Below are positions 12,753-20,922 of a stretch of DNA of 64,000 nucleotides, one piece after another. The position numbers and the translations under genes are program-made. Position 1 is the stretch's first letter, and each line of letters begins with the position of its first letter. The stretch is taken from positions 682,001 through 746,000 of the forward strand of contig NZ_AP024850.1 in NCBI RefSeq assembly GCF_024346675.1, written 5' to 3'. The notes beneath the pieces were generated by a model. It saw nothing but the letters and a program-made list of their open reading frames with translations. It searched no databases and was not told where the DNA came from. This DNA is from Photobacterium sanguinicancri (GTDB taxonomy: Bacteria > Pseudomonadota > Gammaproteobacteria > Enterobacterales > Vibrionaceae).

Positions 12753-13082
12753 TTAAAACTTTGAGCATTTCACGTCTTCAGGCTTACAAAACATGTCATC
12801 GTTGGAGTCAGTGCACTGATCAATAATTTTTGCAATTGCTTGTCCACGACTCGTTGATCGCTCGCTGTATTCTTTGGTAAAGACGCTAAGTCGACATTGA
12901 TACATATGCAGCTCAGAGTTGGTGTTCTGATTGTTGTTATTCAGTTGAATCTGAAGTTTATACACTTGCTGAGTCAGCTGGCTCACTTGGTACTCAAGTT
13001 CAGTGATGCGACGCTCATGATCAGTATTTGCATATGAAACAGGCGAAAATATTATGAATAGTAACGGTATAAACTTTTTCAT
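12753..13082 (-). CDS. Small exported coiled-coil protein of unknown function
   Basis: I do not recognise this 109-residue protein. It has a clear signal peptide (MKKFIPLLFIIFSPVSYA-N). A short leucine/valine heptad coiled coil follows (RRITELEYQVSQLTQQVYKLQIQL, here about residues 25-48) and then an asparagine-rich linker. The C-terminal part has four cysteines (in YQCRLS, IDQCTDS, MFCKPE, VKCSKF), a number suited to two disulfides in the periplasm. The layout loosely recalls the N-terminal coiled coil of CpoB/YbgF, but there is no TPR part. It stands alone, opposite in direction to both neighbours, between the rRNA operon and the DUF1904 gene. The ribosome binding site is weak (GAG 8 bases before ATG). 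Confidence 0.65.
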   Translation of the reverse strand: MKKFIPLLFIIFSPVSYANTDHERRITELEYQVSQLTQQVYKLQIQLNNNNQNTNSELHMYQCRLSVFTKEYSERSTSRGQAIAKIIDQCTDSNDDMFCKPEDVKCSKF

Positions 13083-13237
13083 AATTACTCATTAATTGTT
13101 CGATGTTTTATTGTTGGTTGGAGCTTAACAAAATTTGTGCTGAGGCAAAATAAACAATGATGATGATCTAAAGTTAGTGCGGGAAAAGCCTAGGAGGTGA
13201 TATCTTGTGATTTTTATACGTAAATACTGGAACTACC

Positions 13238-13573
13238 ATGCCTCACCTTCGTTTTCGTGCTATTGATGCGCAACATGTACAAGCGATTTCTACGCAGCTT
13301 GTTGATGCGTTACAGCCATTGATGAATTGCCCACGAGAAGACTTTACGATCGAGCATATTCCTTCAACATTCGTTTTTGGTGGTGAAGTGTCTCAAGCAT
13401 ATCCTTTTGCAGAAGTTTTCTGGTTTGATCGTGGCCAAGAGGTTCAGGATGCTGTTGCCGTCCACATAACAGCATTAGTGCGTCAAGCTGTGGCGAATGA
13501 TAGCCAAGATGTTGCTGTTATTTTTACGGCTCTGACGCCAAGTGCTTATTATGATAACGGCGAGCATTATTAA
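13238..13573 (+). CDS. DUF1904 family protein
   Basis: A 111-residue cytoplasmic protein starting MPHLRFRAIDAQHVQAIS, the conserved opening of DUF1904 proteins, and containing a FVFGGEVSQAYPFAEVFWFDRG block near the middle. The fold is probably related to tautomerase/MIF-like small alpha-beta proteins, which is inference from size and pattern. No function is known. A hairpin terminator follows at 13612-13639. It is monocistronic by position, since the neighbour upstream is on the other strand. Confidence 0.7.
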   Translation: MPHLRFRAIDAQHVQAISTQLVDALQPLMNCPREDFTIEHIPSTFVFGGEVSQAYPFAEVFWFDRGQEVQDAVAVHITALVRQAVANDSQDVAVIFTALTPSAYYDNGEHY

Positions 13574-13611
13574 TAGGCGCACGGTAAGATAAGTGACGCT
13601 ACTGTTAGATT

Positions 13612-13639
13612 AAGCATAAGTGCGAGCTTATGCTTTTTT
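13612..13639 (+). terminator. Rho-independent terminator after the DUF1904 gene
   Basis: A perfect 9-bp stem, AAGCATAAG (13612-13620) with CTTATGCTT (13627-13635), has a 6-nt loop and a run of six T. It ends only a few bases before the GGAGG ribosome binding site of the next gene. Confidence 0.85.
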
Positions 13640-13651
13640 ATTGGAGGTAAA

Positions 13652-14533
13652 ATGGCGCGTTATATACGAATTTTAATTGTTGCTGGTGTTTTACTAGCTG
13701 CAGGTACTATAAGCTTTACAGAGTGGTCATTTAAGGTAACGCAAACCCCTGAGCTGGCGACTGACATTAAAACAGTGGTACCGGAATACTCCTATAATTG
13801 CATTACCAAACAAGGTGTTTTACCGCTTGATGTTGATGGTAAATTACATGTGACGGTGTGGAATATTTATAAGCAGCAAAGAGACAATTGGCAAGAAGCA
13901 CTACAAGAATATAGTGTCGGTAGTCAGTTGGTACTGCTGCAAGAGGCGAACCTTACAACGGGTCTAGCGGATTACCTGCGTAGCGCTTCTTGGCAAGTTA
14001 CTATGGCAAATGCGTTTAAGTTTTTAGATACGTCTGCGGGGGTTATGAATCTTTCGAAGACCAGCGCTAATAAAACCTGTGCTTATCTCTCTATGGAGCC
14101 TTGGCTACGGCTCCCTAAATCTGCACTGTTTGCTCGTTATCAATTATCCAATGGGCAAGAATTAGCTGTCGTTAACTTGCACGGTGTGAATTTTACCGTA
14201 GGAGTGGAGGAGTATGAGGAGCAGATGGTTAAACTGGAGCGTGCATTAGCCACACATTCAGGGCCAATGATTTTAGCCGGAGATTTTAATAGTTGGCGTC
14301 AAGCAAGGTTAGATATTGTTGAGGCGATGACAGGACGGTTAGCTTTGCATGAGGTAAAACTTGGTAACGATCAACGGATCAAAATCCTAGGTCAACCACT
14401 TGATCACATGTATTACAGAGGGCTAGCACTGATACATGCGGAGGCACCATTAACAGATGCCTCCGATCATAATCCCATTATTGCGAGCTTTAAAATCAAG
14501 CCAACGCAATCATCAGTGGCCAAACAACAATAA
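13652..14533 (+). CDS. yafD: Endonuclease/exonuclease/phosphatase-family protein YafD (UPF0294)
   Basis: Member of the UPF0294/YafD branch of the EEP fold, 293 residues. An N-terminal hydrophobic segment (residues about 5-24) may anchor it in the inner membrane. EEP features are visible: VWNIYKQQRDNW, LLQEANL with the metal-binding Glu, NLHGVNF, the AGDFNSW motif near residue 212, and a C-terminal SDHNPI with the catalytic Asp-His. The biochemical substrate is unknown. GGAGG lies at 13643-13647. The gene sits next to mltD as in E. coli and Vibrio. Its last 38 bases overlap the end of the convergent YIP1-family gene. Confidence 0.82.
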   Translation: MARYIRILIVAGVLLAAGTISFTEWSFKVTQTPELATDIKTVVPEYSYNCITKQGVLPLDVDGKLHVTVWNIYKQQRDNWQEALQEYSVGSQLVLLQEANLTTGLADYLRSASWQVTMANAFKFLDTSAGVMNLSKTSANKTCAYLSMEPWLRLPKSALFARYQLSNGQELAVVNLHGVNFTVGVEEYEEQMVKLERALATHSGPMILAGDFNSWRQARLDIVEAMTGRLALHEVKLGNDQRIKILGQPLDHMYYRGLALIHAEAPLTDASDHNPIIASFKIKPTQSSVAKQQ

Positions 14534-15185
14534 CCAGCAACCAAGGTAAAGCGGCAACGATGATCGCTTTTGCACGATCAAAATCAGTCCATGCGCCAAC
14601 AGCTGCGTAGGTTAATGCGATATACCAAGGTGCTAATAAAGGCATGGTTGTCATGAATGGCGACCATGGATTACTTAGTGGCAATTTGAGTAAACCGTTC
14701 AAGCTGTTTAAATCTGCAGCATTTGGCAAAATGTTGGCAGGGTTAAACATAATATTGATGTAACTAGCGAAATCCCCAATCACAGATGGCATCATAATAA
14801 AGCATGATGCAGCCAACCATTTACCAAAACTGATCGTGTATTGGCTACCTTTCGTCGCAAGGTTAAGCCATAGTGCCAATATAAATAGGACGGCAGTACG
14901 ACCAACTAGATCGCTAAATACCTCACCTGCGAGAAGCACTTCCTTAGTCAACCATGCTTGCTGAACATCATGCTCTACGTTACTTAGCTGTGCCGTTAGG
15001 GTTTGTTGGAGCCATGGTAAATCAACATTGTTGAAATAGGCTCCCCACATAGCGACAGAGCCAAATATGATCAGAATATACGCTAAAAATGACCACTTCG
15101 GTCGTTCATGAATAGCCGCAAAACAGTCGATAGGTGAACGAAAAATATCCACTAAAGCTACGAGTGGGTTTTTAGACGGCGTCAT
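14496..15185 (-). CDS. YIP1-family multi-pass membrane protein
   Basis: A 229-residue inner-membrane protein with about five hydrophobic segments: FLAYILIIFGSVAMWGAYF, AVLFILALWLNLA, WLAASCFIMMPSVIGDF, PLLAPWYIALTYAAVGAW and AIIVAALPWLLVIVVWPL. It has the YIP1-domain pattern in which an F-x-x-P start (IFRSPIDCFAAI) leads into the first helix. Its ATG overlaps the mltD stop codon (ATGA), so it is translationally coupled to mltD. The 3' end overlaps yafD on the other strand. The function of bacterial YIP1 proteins is not established. Confidence 0.7.
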   Translation of the reverse strand: MTPSKNPLVALVDIFRSPIDCFAAIHERPKWSFLAYILIIFGSVAMWGAYFNNVDLPWLQQTLTAQLSNVEHDVQQAWLTKEVLLAGEVFSDLVGRTAVLFILALWLNLATKGSQYTISFGKWLAASCFIMMPSVIGDFASYINIMFNPANILPNAADLNSLNGLLKLPLSNPWSPFMTTMPLLAPWYIALTYAAVGAWTDFDRAKAIIVAALPWLLVIVVWPLMIALA

Positions 15186-16750
15186 ACACTTACCTTAGTT
15201 ACATCAACATACAGTTTGAGTTGTTGGCCTGGTTTTAGGTATTTTTGACCACTAAGTTGGTTCCATTTAACAACATCAGCGACTTTAACTTTATAACGTT
15301 TTGCAATCGTACTTAGGTTATCGCCTTGACGAATTTTGTAGTAAACAGTACGGATGATTTCACCGTCGTTACTGTCTTTCCAAATCGTTAATTTTTGACC
15401 GACACGTAGTGTTTTCTTTTTACTTAAACCATTCCACTTGGTTAATTGGTCGATGGATACATTCTGCTTGCGGGCAATGGTCCACAAGCTATCACCAGAC
15501 TTGACCTTGTAGATTGTACGATAACCACCGCCATGGCTATTTTGGCTGCGAACTTGCTGAAGTGCTGTCGACAGTTGGCTACTTTCACCATCTTGAAGTG
15601 CAACAGGGATCAGGATGTGCTTACCAACACGAATGTTTGTATTATTCATGTTGTTTGCACGCTGGATTTGCTTCACTGATGTGTGGTTGCGCTTTGCCAA
15701 TACGCTTAGAGAGTCACCAGATTTTACTTTATAGCGAACAACCTTCATGCCTTGGTGATTACTGGCTGCAAATTGCTTATTAAAACGAGCAACTTTATTG
15801 ATTGGCAGTAGTAGGTCATTATTCTTATCTGGTGATGTCGCCCAAGAATTGTAGGCTGGATTCAGTTTTTGTAGATCCGCTGTTTTGATACCGGCATATC
15901 GCGCAGCCATGCCTAAATCCATCTGAATACCGGGCTTAACCACGGCAACAGCCGGTTTATTCGCTACCATTGGAATAGATAAACCATACTTCTTCTGGTT
16001 TTTAATCACATCAGCAACAGCATAGAGTTTAGGTACATAACCACTGGTTTCTTTAGGTAGGCTAAGTGACCAGAAGTCAGTTGGTTTACCTGCCGCTTTA
16101 TTATTGCGGATTGCGCGGAATACACGACCTTCACCAGTATTGTAAGCGGCAAGGGCATGCTGCCAGTTACCATCAAACTTACGGTTAAGGTACTCTAGAA
16201 GGTCTAGCGCCGCCCGTGTTGACTCTACAACATCACGACGACCGTCATACCACCAGTTTTGCTCTAGGCCAAAGCTACGGCCTGTAGGGGGCGTAATTTG
16301 CCAAAGGCCAGCAGCGCGGCCATGAGAGTAGGCAAATTGATCAAATGAACTTTCAACGATAGGTAACAATGCTAGCTCGAGAGGAAGGTTTCGCTCCTCA
16401 ACAGCTTCTACGATTAAGTATAAGAAAGGTTCTGCACGTTTCGCGACAGTTTCAAGATGAGTTGGGTGTTTGAGATACCAATTACGGTAGTGTCGAACAT
16501 CTTTATTCTCGGGGATGGCATCAGTATCGATTTGCATGCCAATACGAAGCCACAAGTCTTCTTGTTCTTGTGGCGTGATGACTTTGATTTCTGGTTTGAC
16601 AATAGGAGGAGTGACAACCGTTTTCGCGGGTTTAACCTGCGTTGAAGCCTCTTTGGGCTCTTGGTTTGTGTTTGCTTGTTCTTCTACTGTGTTCGTTAAT
16701 TGGCAACCAGCCAGAAATAGCGCACTTGCTAAAAAAAATCGGGACTTCAT
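15182..16750 (-). CDS. mltD: Membrane-bound lytic murein transglycosylase D
   Basis: Outer-membrane lipoprotein that cleaves the glycan strands of peptidoglycan, forming 1,6-anhydro ends. The lipobox is LAGC (Cys16) after a short signal peptide. The SLT catalytic domain covers about residues 105-260, with the predicted catalytic Glu133 in LLPIVESSFD. The family motifs AAGLWQITPPTGR and ALAAYNTGEGRV follow. Three LysM peptidoglycan-binding repeats lie at about 337-383, 408-455 and 465-515, each beginning with a YKVKSGDSL-like segment. E. coli MltD has two LysM repeats and 452 residues, so this form is longer by one repeat. Downstream of gloB on the same strand. Confidence 0.94.
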   Translation of the reverse strand: MKSRFFLASALFLAGCQLTNTVEEQANTNQEPKEASTQVKPAKTVVTPPIVKPEIKVITPQEQEDLWLRIGMQIDTDAIPENKDVRHYRNWYLKHPTHLETVAKRAEPFLYLIVEAVEERNLPLELALLPIVESSFDQFAYSHGRAAGLWQITPPTGRSFGLEQNWWYDGRRDVVESTRAALDLLEYLNRKFDGNWQHALAAYNTGEGRVFRAIRNNKAAGKPTDFWSLSLPKETSGYVPKLYAVADVIKNQKKYGLSIPMVANKPAVAVVKPGIQMDLGMAARYAGIKTADLQKLNPAYNSWATSPDKNNDLLLPINKVARFNKQFAASNHQGMKVVRYKVKSGDSLSVLAKRNHTSVKQIQRANNMNNTNIRVGKHILIPVALQDGESSQLSTALQQVRSQNSHGGGYRTIYKVKSGDSLWTIARKQNVSIDQLTKWNGLSKKKTLRVGQKLTIWKDSNDGEIIRTVYYKIRQGDNLSTIAKRYKVKVADVVKWNQLSGQKYLKPGQQLKLYVDVTKVSV

Positions 16751-16770
16751 TGTTCCTGCCTAAAGCCAAA

Positions 16771-16799
16771 ATGGTTGGTGATAATACTTGCCCAACCAC
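16771..16799 (-). terminator. Possible weak terminator or attenuator between gloB and mltD
   Basis: On the minus strand TGGTTGG pairs with CCAACCA around a 13-nt loop and is followed by TTTTGG. The 7-bp stem and short U-stretch make it a modest candidate for partial termination after gloB. Confidence 0.3.
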
Positions 16800-16820
16800 C
16801 TTAGTGACAAGTGACACAGG

Positions 16821-17579
16821 TCAAAATTCGTCTTTCCAACGGCGTAGCGCAGCGAAGGTTTCGAGGTCACTATCATTAACTGCTTTATCAGCAACACTTT
16901 TTTTGATGTTTGGCTGATCGCAGCGCAAGAAAGGATTTATTAATTTTTCTTGCCCCATTGTGGATGGGATGGTGCTAATGCCTTGTGCACGCTTACGGCT
17001 TACCTCTTCACGATAGCGCTGTAAGTGTGGATTTGTTTGTTCTGCCACGAGTGCGAAAGATAAATTGCTCGAGGTGTATTCATGAGAACAGTAAACTTCG
17101 GTCTCATCAGGTAATGCAGCCAGCTTTTGAAGTGAGTTAAACATTTGCTCAGGCGTGCCTTCAAATAAACGACCACAACCTGCAGAGAAGAGAGTATCAC
17201 CACAGAAAAGCTTTTCATCACCCACATAGGCAACGTGCCCTAGAGTATGTCCTGGTAGGCCCAGAACCATAAAGCGCTCACCGAAAAGTTCGACCTGATC
17301 GCCATCAGACACGGACTGAGATATGCCAGGGATAGGTTCATTGGCTGGCCCAACGATATTACATTGGGGAGCGAAGCGCTTTAGTTCGCTAATTCCACCG
17401 ATGTGGTCGTGATGATGGTGTGTCAGCAGGATGGCATCTAAAGTGAGCTGTTGTTCTTCTAATACCTTGATAACAGGGGTGGCATCACCAGGATCGACAA
17501 CCACGCAATGATTATCTTGACTGTGAATTAGCCAGATGTAATTGTCATTAAATGCAGGTATGCTTTGAATCGTTAGCAT
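16821..17579 (-). CDS. gloB: Hydroxyacylglutathione hydrolase (glyoxalase II)
   Basis: Cytoplasmic metallo-beta-lactamase-fold enzyme that hydrolyses S-D-lactoylglutathione to lactate and glutathione in methylglyoxal detoxification. The protein is 252 residues. The THHHHDH metal motif lies at 53-59, and the [16 protein letters not shown] and CSHEYT segments supply further metal and glutathione ligands. I start at the ATG at 17579 ([16 protein letters not shown]), aligned with E. coli GloB. The TTG reached by the open frame five codons earlier would use the GGAG that serves as ribosome binding site for this ATG. Divergent from yafS. Confidence 0.94.
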   Translation of the reverse strand: MLTIQSIPAFNDNYIWLIHSQDNHCVVVDPGDATPVIKVLEEQQLTLDAILLTHHHHDHIGGISELKRFAPQCNIVGPANEPIPGISQSVSDGDQVELFGERFMVLGLPGHTLGHVAYVGDEKLFCGDTLFSAGCGRLFEGTPEQMFNSLQKLAALPDETEVYCSHEYTSSNLSFALVAEQTNPHLQRYREEVSRKRAQGISTIPSTMGQEKLINPFLRCDQPNIKKSVADKAVNDSDLETFAALRRWKDEF

Positions 17580-17618
17580 TAAATTTGTCTCCAACCTTTA
17601 AGGTATTGAGCAATACAT

Positions 17619-18329
17619 ATGAAGCCAGCGCGGACATTAAAACATATTGAAGCGCCATACACTTGGTCTCAAGTGAAGCATGGCGAATGGATGGCAAAGC
17701 AGCTACAAGCTCATCTTGATGAGTGGTGCCCAAAACTGTTTGGCTATCATATGCTGAAACTTGGAGGGCTCAGTTGTGAACTCGCTAGTGGGCATTGTAA
17801 CATTCAACATCAGGTATGTATTGATCAGTATAATCCGCTACATAACGTCATTGCGGACACGCTGCACCTGCCCTTTCTAAAAAAATCGTTTGATACTTGT
17901 ATACTCGCGCATCAACTTGATTATTGTAATGATCCACACCGTTTGTTGCGTGAAGTTGATCGCGTTATGGTAGATGATGGTTATTTGATTTTGACGGGGT
18001 CGAATCCAGTTAGTTGGCTTGGAGTCAAAGGCTTGCTGCCTTGGAACCGAAAGAAATACCCTTGGCGCGGGCAAATGTTCATGCCGATGCGGGTGAAAGA
18101 CTGGCTTGGTGTGCTGAATTATGAAGTGGTTTATAGTGACAAATTCGCGGTACTCCCTGCGACACGACACCTTGCATGTTCAGCATGGGCGGAAAGTGCG
18201 TTATCAGAGCACTTCCCATCACTAGGTGGTTTGTATTTTATTGTTGCACGAAAACGCACATACCCTTTGAAGCCTATTAAACCTACTTGGAAATTAAGAC
18301 GTCAATTAGCACCACTACGTGTTAATTAG
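17619..18329 (+). CDS. yafS: SAM-dependent methyltransferase YafS-like
   Basis: A 236-residue class I methyltransferase-like protein lying between gloB and rnhA exactly as E. coli yafS does. The glycine-rich SAM motif is degenerate ([11 protein letters not shown]), while the later [54 protein letters not shown] stretch (split here by description only) has the order expected of motifs II-III of the ubiE-like group. Substrate unknown. It ends 8 bases inside the 3' end of the convergent rnhA. Confidence 0.8.
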   Translation: MKPARTLKHIEAPYTWSQVKHGEWMAKQLQAHLDEWCPKLFGYHMLKLGGLSCELASGHCNIQHQVCIDQYNPLHNVIADTLHLPFLKKSFDTCILAHQLDYCNDPHRLLREVDRVMVDDGYLILTGSNPVSWLGVKGLLPWNRKKYPWRGQMFMPMRVKDWLGVLNYEVVYSDKFAVLPATRHLACSAWAESALSEHFPSLGGLYFIVARKRTYPLKPIKPTWKLRRQLAPLRVN

Positions 18330-18789
18330 AGGCTTGATAGCCTTCATCTGGCTGAGTCGGAGATTCTGCTGCTGCACGCGCTAAATCATCACAGCGCTCA
18401 TTTTCAGGATGGCCAGCATGCCCTTTCACCCAGTGCCAGTTAACAGTGTGGCGCTGGGTTTCAATATCGAGTTGTTGCCATAGATCTGCGTTTTTCACGG
18501 GTTTCTTATCTGCTGTTTTCCAGCCACGTTTTTTCCAGTTATGGATCCATTGCGTAATGCCTTGGCGAACATATTGGCTATCGGTGGTTAAATCAACCAT
18601 GCAGGATTCTTTGAGGCTGGCTAAGCCTACAATTGCTGCAAGCAGTTCCATCCTGTTGTTTGTCGTCATAAAGTAGCCAGAGGAAAGCTCTTTTTCGTGT
18701 TGTTTATAGCGTAAAACAGTCCCGTATCCACCAGGCCCTGGGTTACCTAAACACGATCCATCAGTGAAAATGTCTACCTGCTTGGTCAT
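18322..18789 (-). CDS. rnhA: Ribonuclease HI
   Basis: Degrades the RNA strand of RNA-DNA hybrids, removing R-loops and primers. The length of 155 residues equals that of E. coli RNase HI. All four acidic catalytic residues sit at the E. coli positions: Asp10 (IFTDGS), Glu48 (NRMELL), Asp70 (TTDSQY) and Asp134. His124 in the [10 protein letters not shown] loop is also present. The ATG at 18789 is the start; the longer open frame reaching 19137 runs through dnaQ and is not real. Divergently arranged with dnaQ across only 51 bp, as in E. coli. Confidence 0.96.
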   Translation of the reverse strand: MTKQVDIFTDGSCLGNPGPGGYGTVLRYKQHEKELSSGYFMTTNNRMELLAAIVGLASLKESCMVDLTTDSQYVRQGITQWIHNWKKRGWKTADKKPVKNADLWQQLDIETQRHTVNWHWVKGHAGHPENERCDDLARAAAESPTQPDEGYQASN

Positions 18790-18840
18790 ATTTGATAGTA
18801 TGCGTCTTAGAGAAAACTTGAGTCTGACACAATCGCCATT

Positions 18841-19563
18841 ATGAAAAAAGCTACTGACCACCGAATTATTGTCTTCGATACCGAAACCACCGGTATGAAT
18901 ATGACAGGCCCACACTATGAGGGCCACCGTATTGTTGAAATTGGTGCTGTTGAGATCGTCAATCGCAAATTCACCGGTAATACGTTCCACGTTTATATCA
19001 AACCGGATCGCGCTATCGATGAAGAAGCTGTTGGTGTCCATGGTATCACCGATGAATTCTTGCTTGATAAGCCAACCTACGGCGACATCCACCAAGAGTT
19101 TATGGACTTTATCCAAGGGGCTGAGCTTGTCGCACATAACGCGCCCTTCGATATCGGCTTTATGGATTATGAGTTTAGTAAACTCAATGCGTCGATAGGT
19201 AAAACAGAAGATTTCTGCAAGGTTACAGATACCTTGGATATGGCGAAGAAGCTATTTCCTGGTAAGCGAAATAACCTAGATATCTTATGTTCGCGTTACG
19301 GTATCGATAACTCGCACCGAACTCTCCACGGCGCTTTGCTCGATGCCGAGATCCTCGCTGACGTTTATTTAATGATGACGGGTGGGCAAACCACCTTGGC
19401 ATTAAGTGCTGACGGAAGTAATGAGGACGGTGTTGAAAAAGCCATCAAACGTTTAGCTTCTGGACGTAAAACATTAAAGGTTATCCGTGCATCTGCCGAT
19501 GAATTAAAAGCGCATGAATTGCGTTTGGATGTGATCAAAGGTGACCCGATGTGGCGCCAGTAG
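18841..19563 (+). CDS. dnaQ: DNA polymerase III epsilon subunit (3'-5' proofreading exonuclease)
   Basis: Proofreading subunit of the replicative polymerase, 240 residues. DEDDh exonuclease residues are all present: Asp13 and Glu15 in FDTETTG, Asp104 in [13 protein letters not shown], and His163 with Asp168 in [14 protein letters not shown]. The C-terminal part (about 190-240) should bind the alpha subunit; its end ([15 protein letters not shown]) matches the family. No Shine-Dalgarno sequence is visible before the ATG, and translation may rely on a short or leaderless mRNA from the shared rnhA-dnaQ promoter region. Confidence 0.95.
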   Translation: MKKATDHRIIVFDTETTGMNMTGPHYEGHRIVEIGAVEIVNRKFTGNTFHVYIKPDRAIDEEAVGVHGITDEFLLDKPTYGDIHQEFMDFIQGAELVAHNAPFDIGFMDYEFSKLNASIGKTEDFCKVTDTLDMAKKLFPGKRNNLDILCSRYGIDNSHRTLHGALLDAEILADVYLMMTGGQTTLALSADGSNEDGVEKAIKRLASGRKTLKVIRASADELKAHELRLDVIKGDPMWRQ

Positions 19564-19570
19564 GAGACGT

Positions 19571-20839
19571 ATGCCACGGTTATTGATATTAGTGATATTT
19601 TTGCCTCTATTTTCTTGGGCTCAAGAAAGTACGCAAATGTCATGGCTTGATAACCGTTTCCGTGTCGATCCTACTGTCGATCAAGTGTCTTTTATGGTCA
19701 AGCGCGATATAGAAAGTAACTCTGTCGTGATCGTTCGGCCTGATGGCACCAAATATTATGCGTGGCGTCACCCTGATAATGTGTCGTGGTATGAAGAAAA
19801 GGGTGTCGATATTATATCGATAGAAAACCCGATGCCCGGACCATGGCAAGCCGTTGGGCGAGTAACGCCCAAAAATAAAATAGATGTATTATCTAATCTT
19901 CGACTTGATATTGATGATCTGCCGTCTCGTTTGTATCAATCGGAAACCCTCAAATTTACCGCTCGTTTGCTTCAAGGTGACAAGTTACTGACTTCTAGAG
20001 ATTTTCTTGATCGTGTGAAGCTTCAAGTTGAGTTGCTAGAGTATGTTGAAAATCCTGATTCTCTTCCTGAAAAATCCAGACCAAGCCCAATTATTCTGGG
20101 TGAGTTTGCCGATGATGGCATTGGTTTTGATGAATACCCTGGGGACGGTGTTTTTACTGTTGCGCTACCAATAGACATTCAACCGGGGAAATATCGAGTT
20201 CGAGTTTCGTCTCGTAACGGTATTTTTCTGCGTACATTTGAGCAGCAAGTGTTAATTTATCCACCGCCATTAACCGCTGATTTTATTCAAGGTCGTGATC
20301 AAATAGAGCCTCACCAGTTTGTGGTTACGCCGGAAATGGGCGCTGTTGTGCCTGGATCTTTAGCTGCCCATATTGAACAAATCGATCCCGAAGGCAAATC
20401 GACGATCACACAAGGTCATGCGACGGGCGAGCAAGAAGGCTTGAAAATCATTATCCCTAATCTTGGCGAACCGGGGCAGTATGGTTGGTCTGGTTGGTTA
20501 TATGCGACAGACTTATTAAATAATCGTGAGTTGATCTTTGGATTACCTAAAAAACATTTTGCAATACAAGCAGAGCTGCAATTGGATCGAAACTTGGAAG
20601 ATTTTCGTCATCAGCAGCAATTAAAAGCACAAGCAGAAGAAGATGCCCGTTTGGCTGTGGAGCAGGCGCAGGCTCGCTCTAAGGCGATGAAGGTGATTAT
20701 TGGCAGTAATATTGCTTTGGTTATCTTAGTCGTAGCTGGTGGCTTTATATGGCGAAAATGGAAAACCAAAAAAGTGATCGCTCAAGCTTTAGATGAAGTT
20801 GAAAGTGATGATGCAGATGAAAGTGTTAAACCCGCATAA
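19571..20839 (+). CDS. Membrane-anchored TIGR03503-type conserved protein
   Basis: A 422-residue protein with a signal peptide (MPRLLILVIFLPLFSWA) and a large periplasmic beta-rich region with Ig-like strands (for example FADDGIGFDEYPGDGVFTVALP). A charged coiled-coil stretch rich in Gln/Ala/Glu (LKAQAEEDARLAVEQAQARS, about 350-370) precedes a single membrane helix (about 374-393), and the cytoplasmic tail is acidic. It resembles the family annotated TIGR03503 in vibrios, recalled rather than searched; function unknown. AGGAG at 19562-19566 overlaps the dnaQ stop codon, so it is coupled to dnaQ. A bidirectional terminator follows. Confidence 0.65.
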   Translation: MPRLLILVIFLPLFSWAQESTQMSWLDNRFRVDPTVDQVSFMVKRDIESNSVVIVRPDGTKYYAWRHPDNVSWYEEKGVDIISIENPMPGPWQAVGRVTPKNKIDVLSNLRLDIDDLPSRLYQSETLKFTARLLQGDKLLTSRDFLDRVKLQVELLEYVENPDSLPEKSRPSPIILGEFADDGIGFDEYPGDGVFTVALPIDIQPGKYRVRVSSRNGIFLRTFEQQVLIYPPPLTADFIQGRDQIEPHQFVVTPEMGAVVPGSLAAHIEQIDPEGKSTITQGHATGEQEGLKIIIPNLGEPGQYGWSGWLYATDLLNNRELIFGLPKKHFAIQAELQLDRNLEDFRHQQQLKAQAEEDARLAVEQAQARSKAMKVIIGSNIALVILVVAGGFIWRKWKTKKVIAQALDEVESDDADESVKPA

Positions 20840-20854
20840 TCTGATAATGAGAAT

Positions 20855-20886
20855 AAAAGAAGGGAAGCCGAAGCTTCCCTTTTTTG
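20855..20886. terminator. Bidirectional terminator between the TIGR03503 gene and fadE
   Basis: AGGGAAGC (20861-20868) pairs perfectly with GCTTCCCT (20873-20880) around a CGAA tetraloop. T residues follow on the right, and an A-rich stretch on the left serves the minus strand. Confidence 0.88.
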
Positions 20887-20922
20887 ATCGTGTTGTGTAA
20901 CGACTTCTATGTCGGCTGAATG

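Noticed and set aside
18790..19137. N-terminal extension of the rnhA reading frame
   Set aside because: It is antisense to dnaQ, and RNase HI at 155 residues from the ATG at 18789 already matches the family length and residue numbering.
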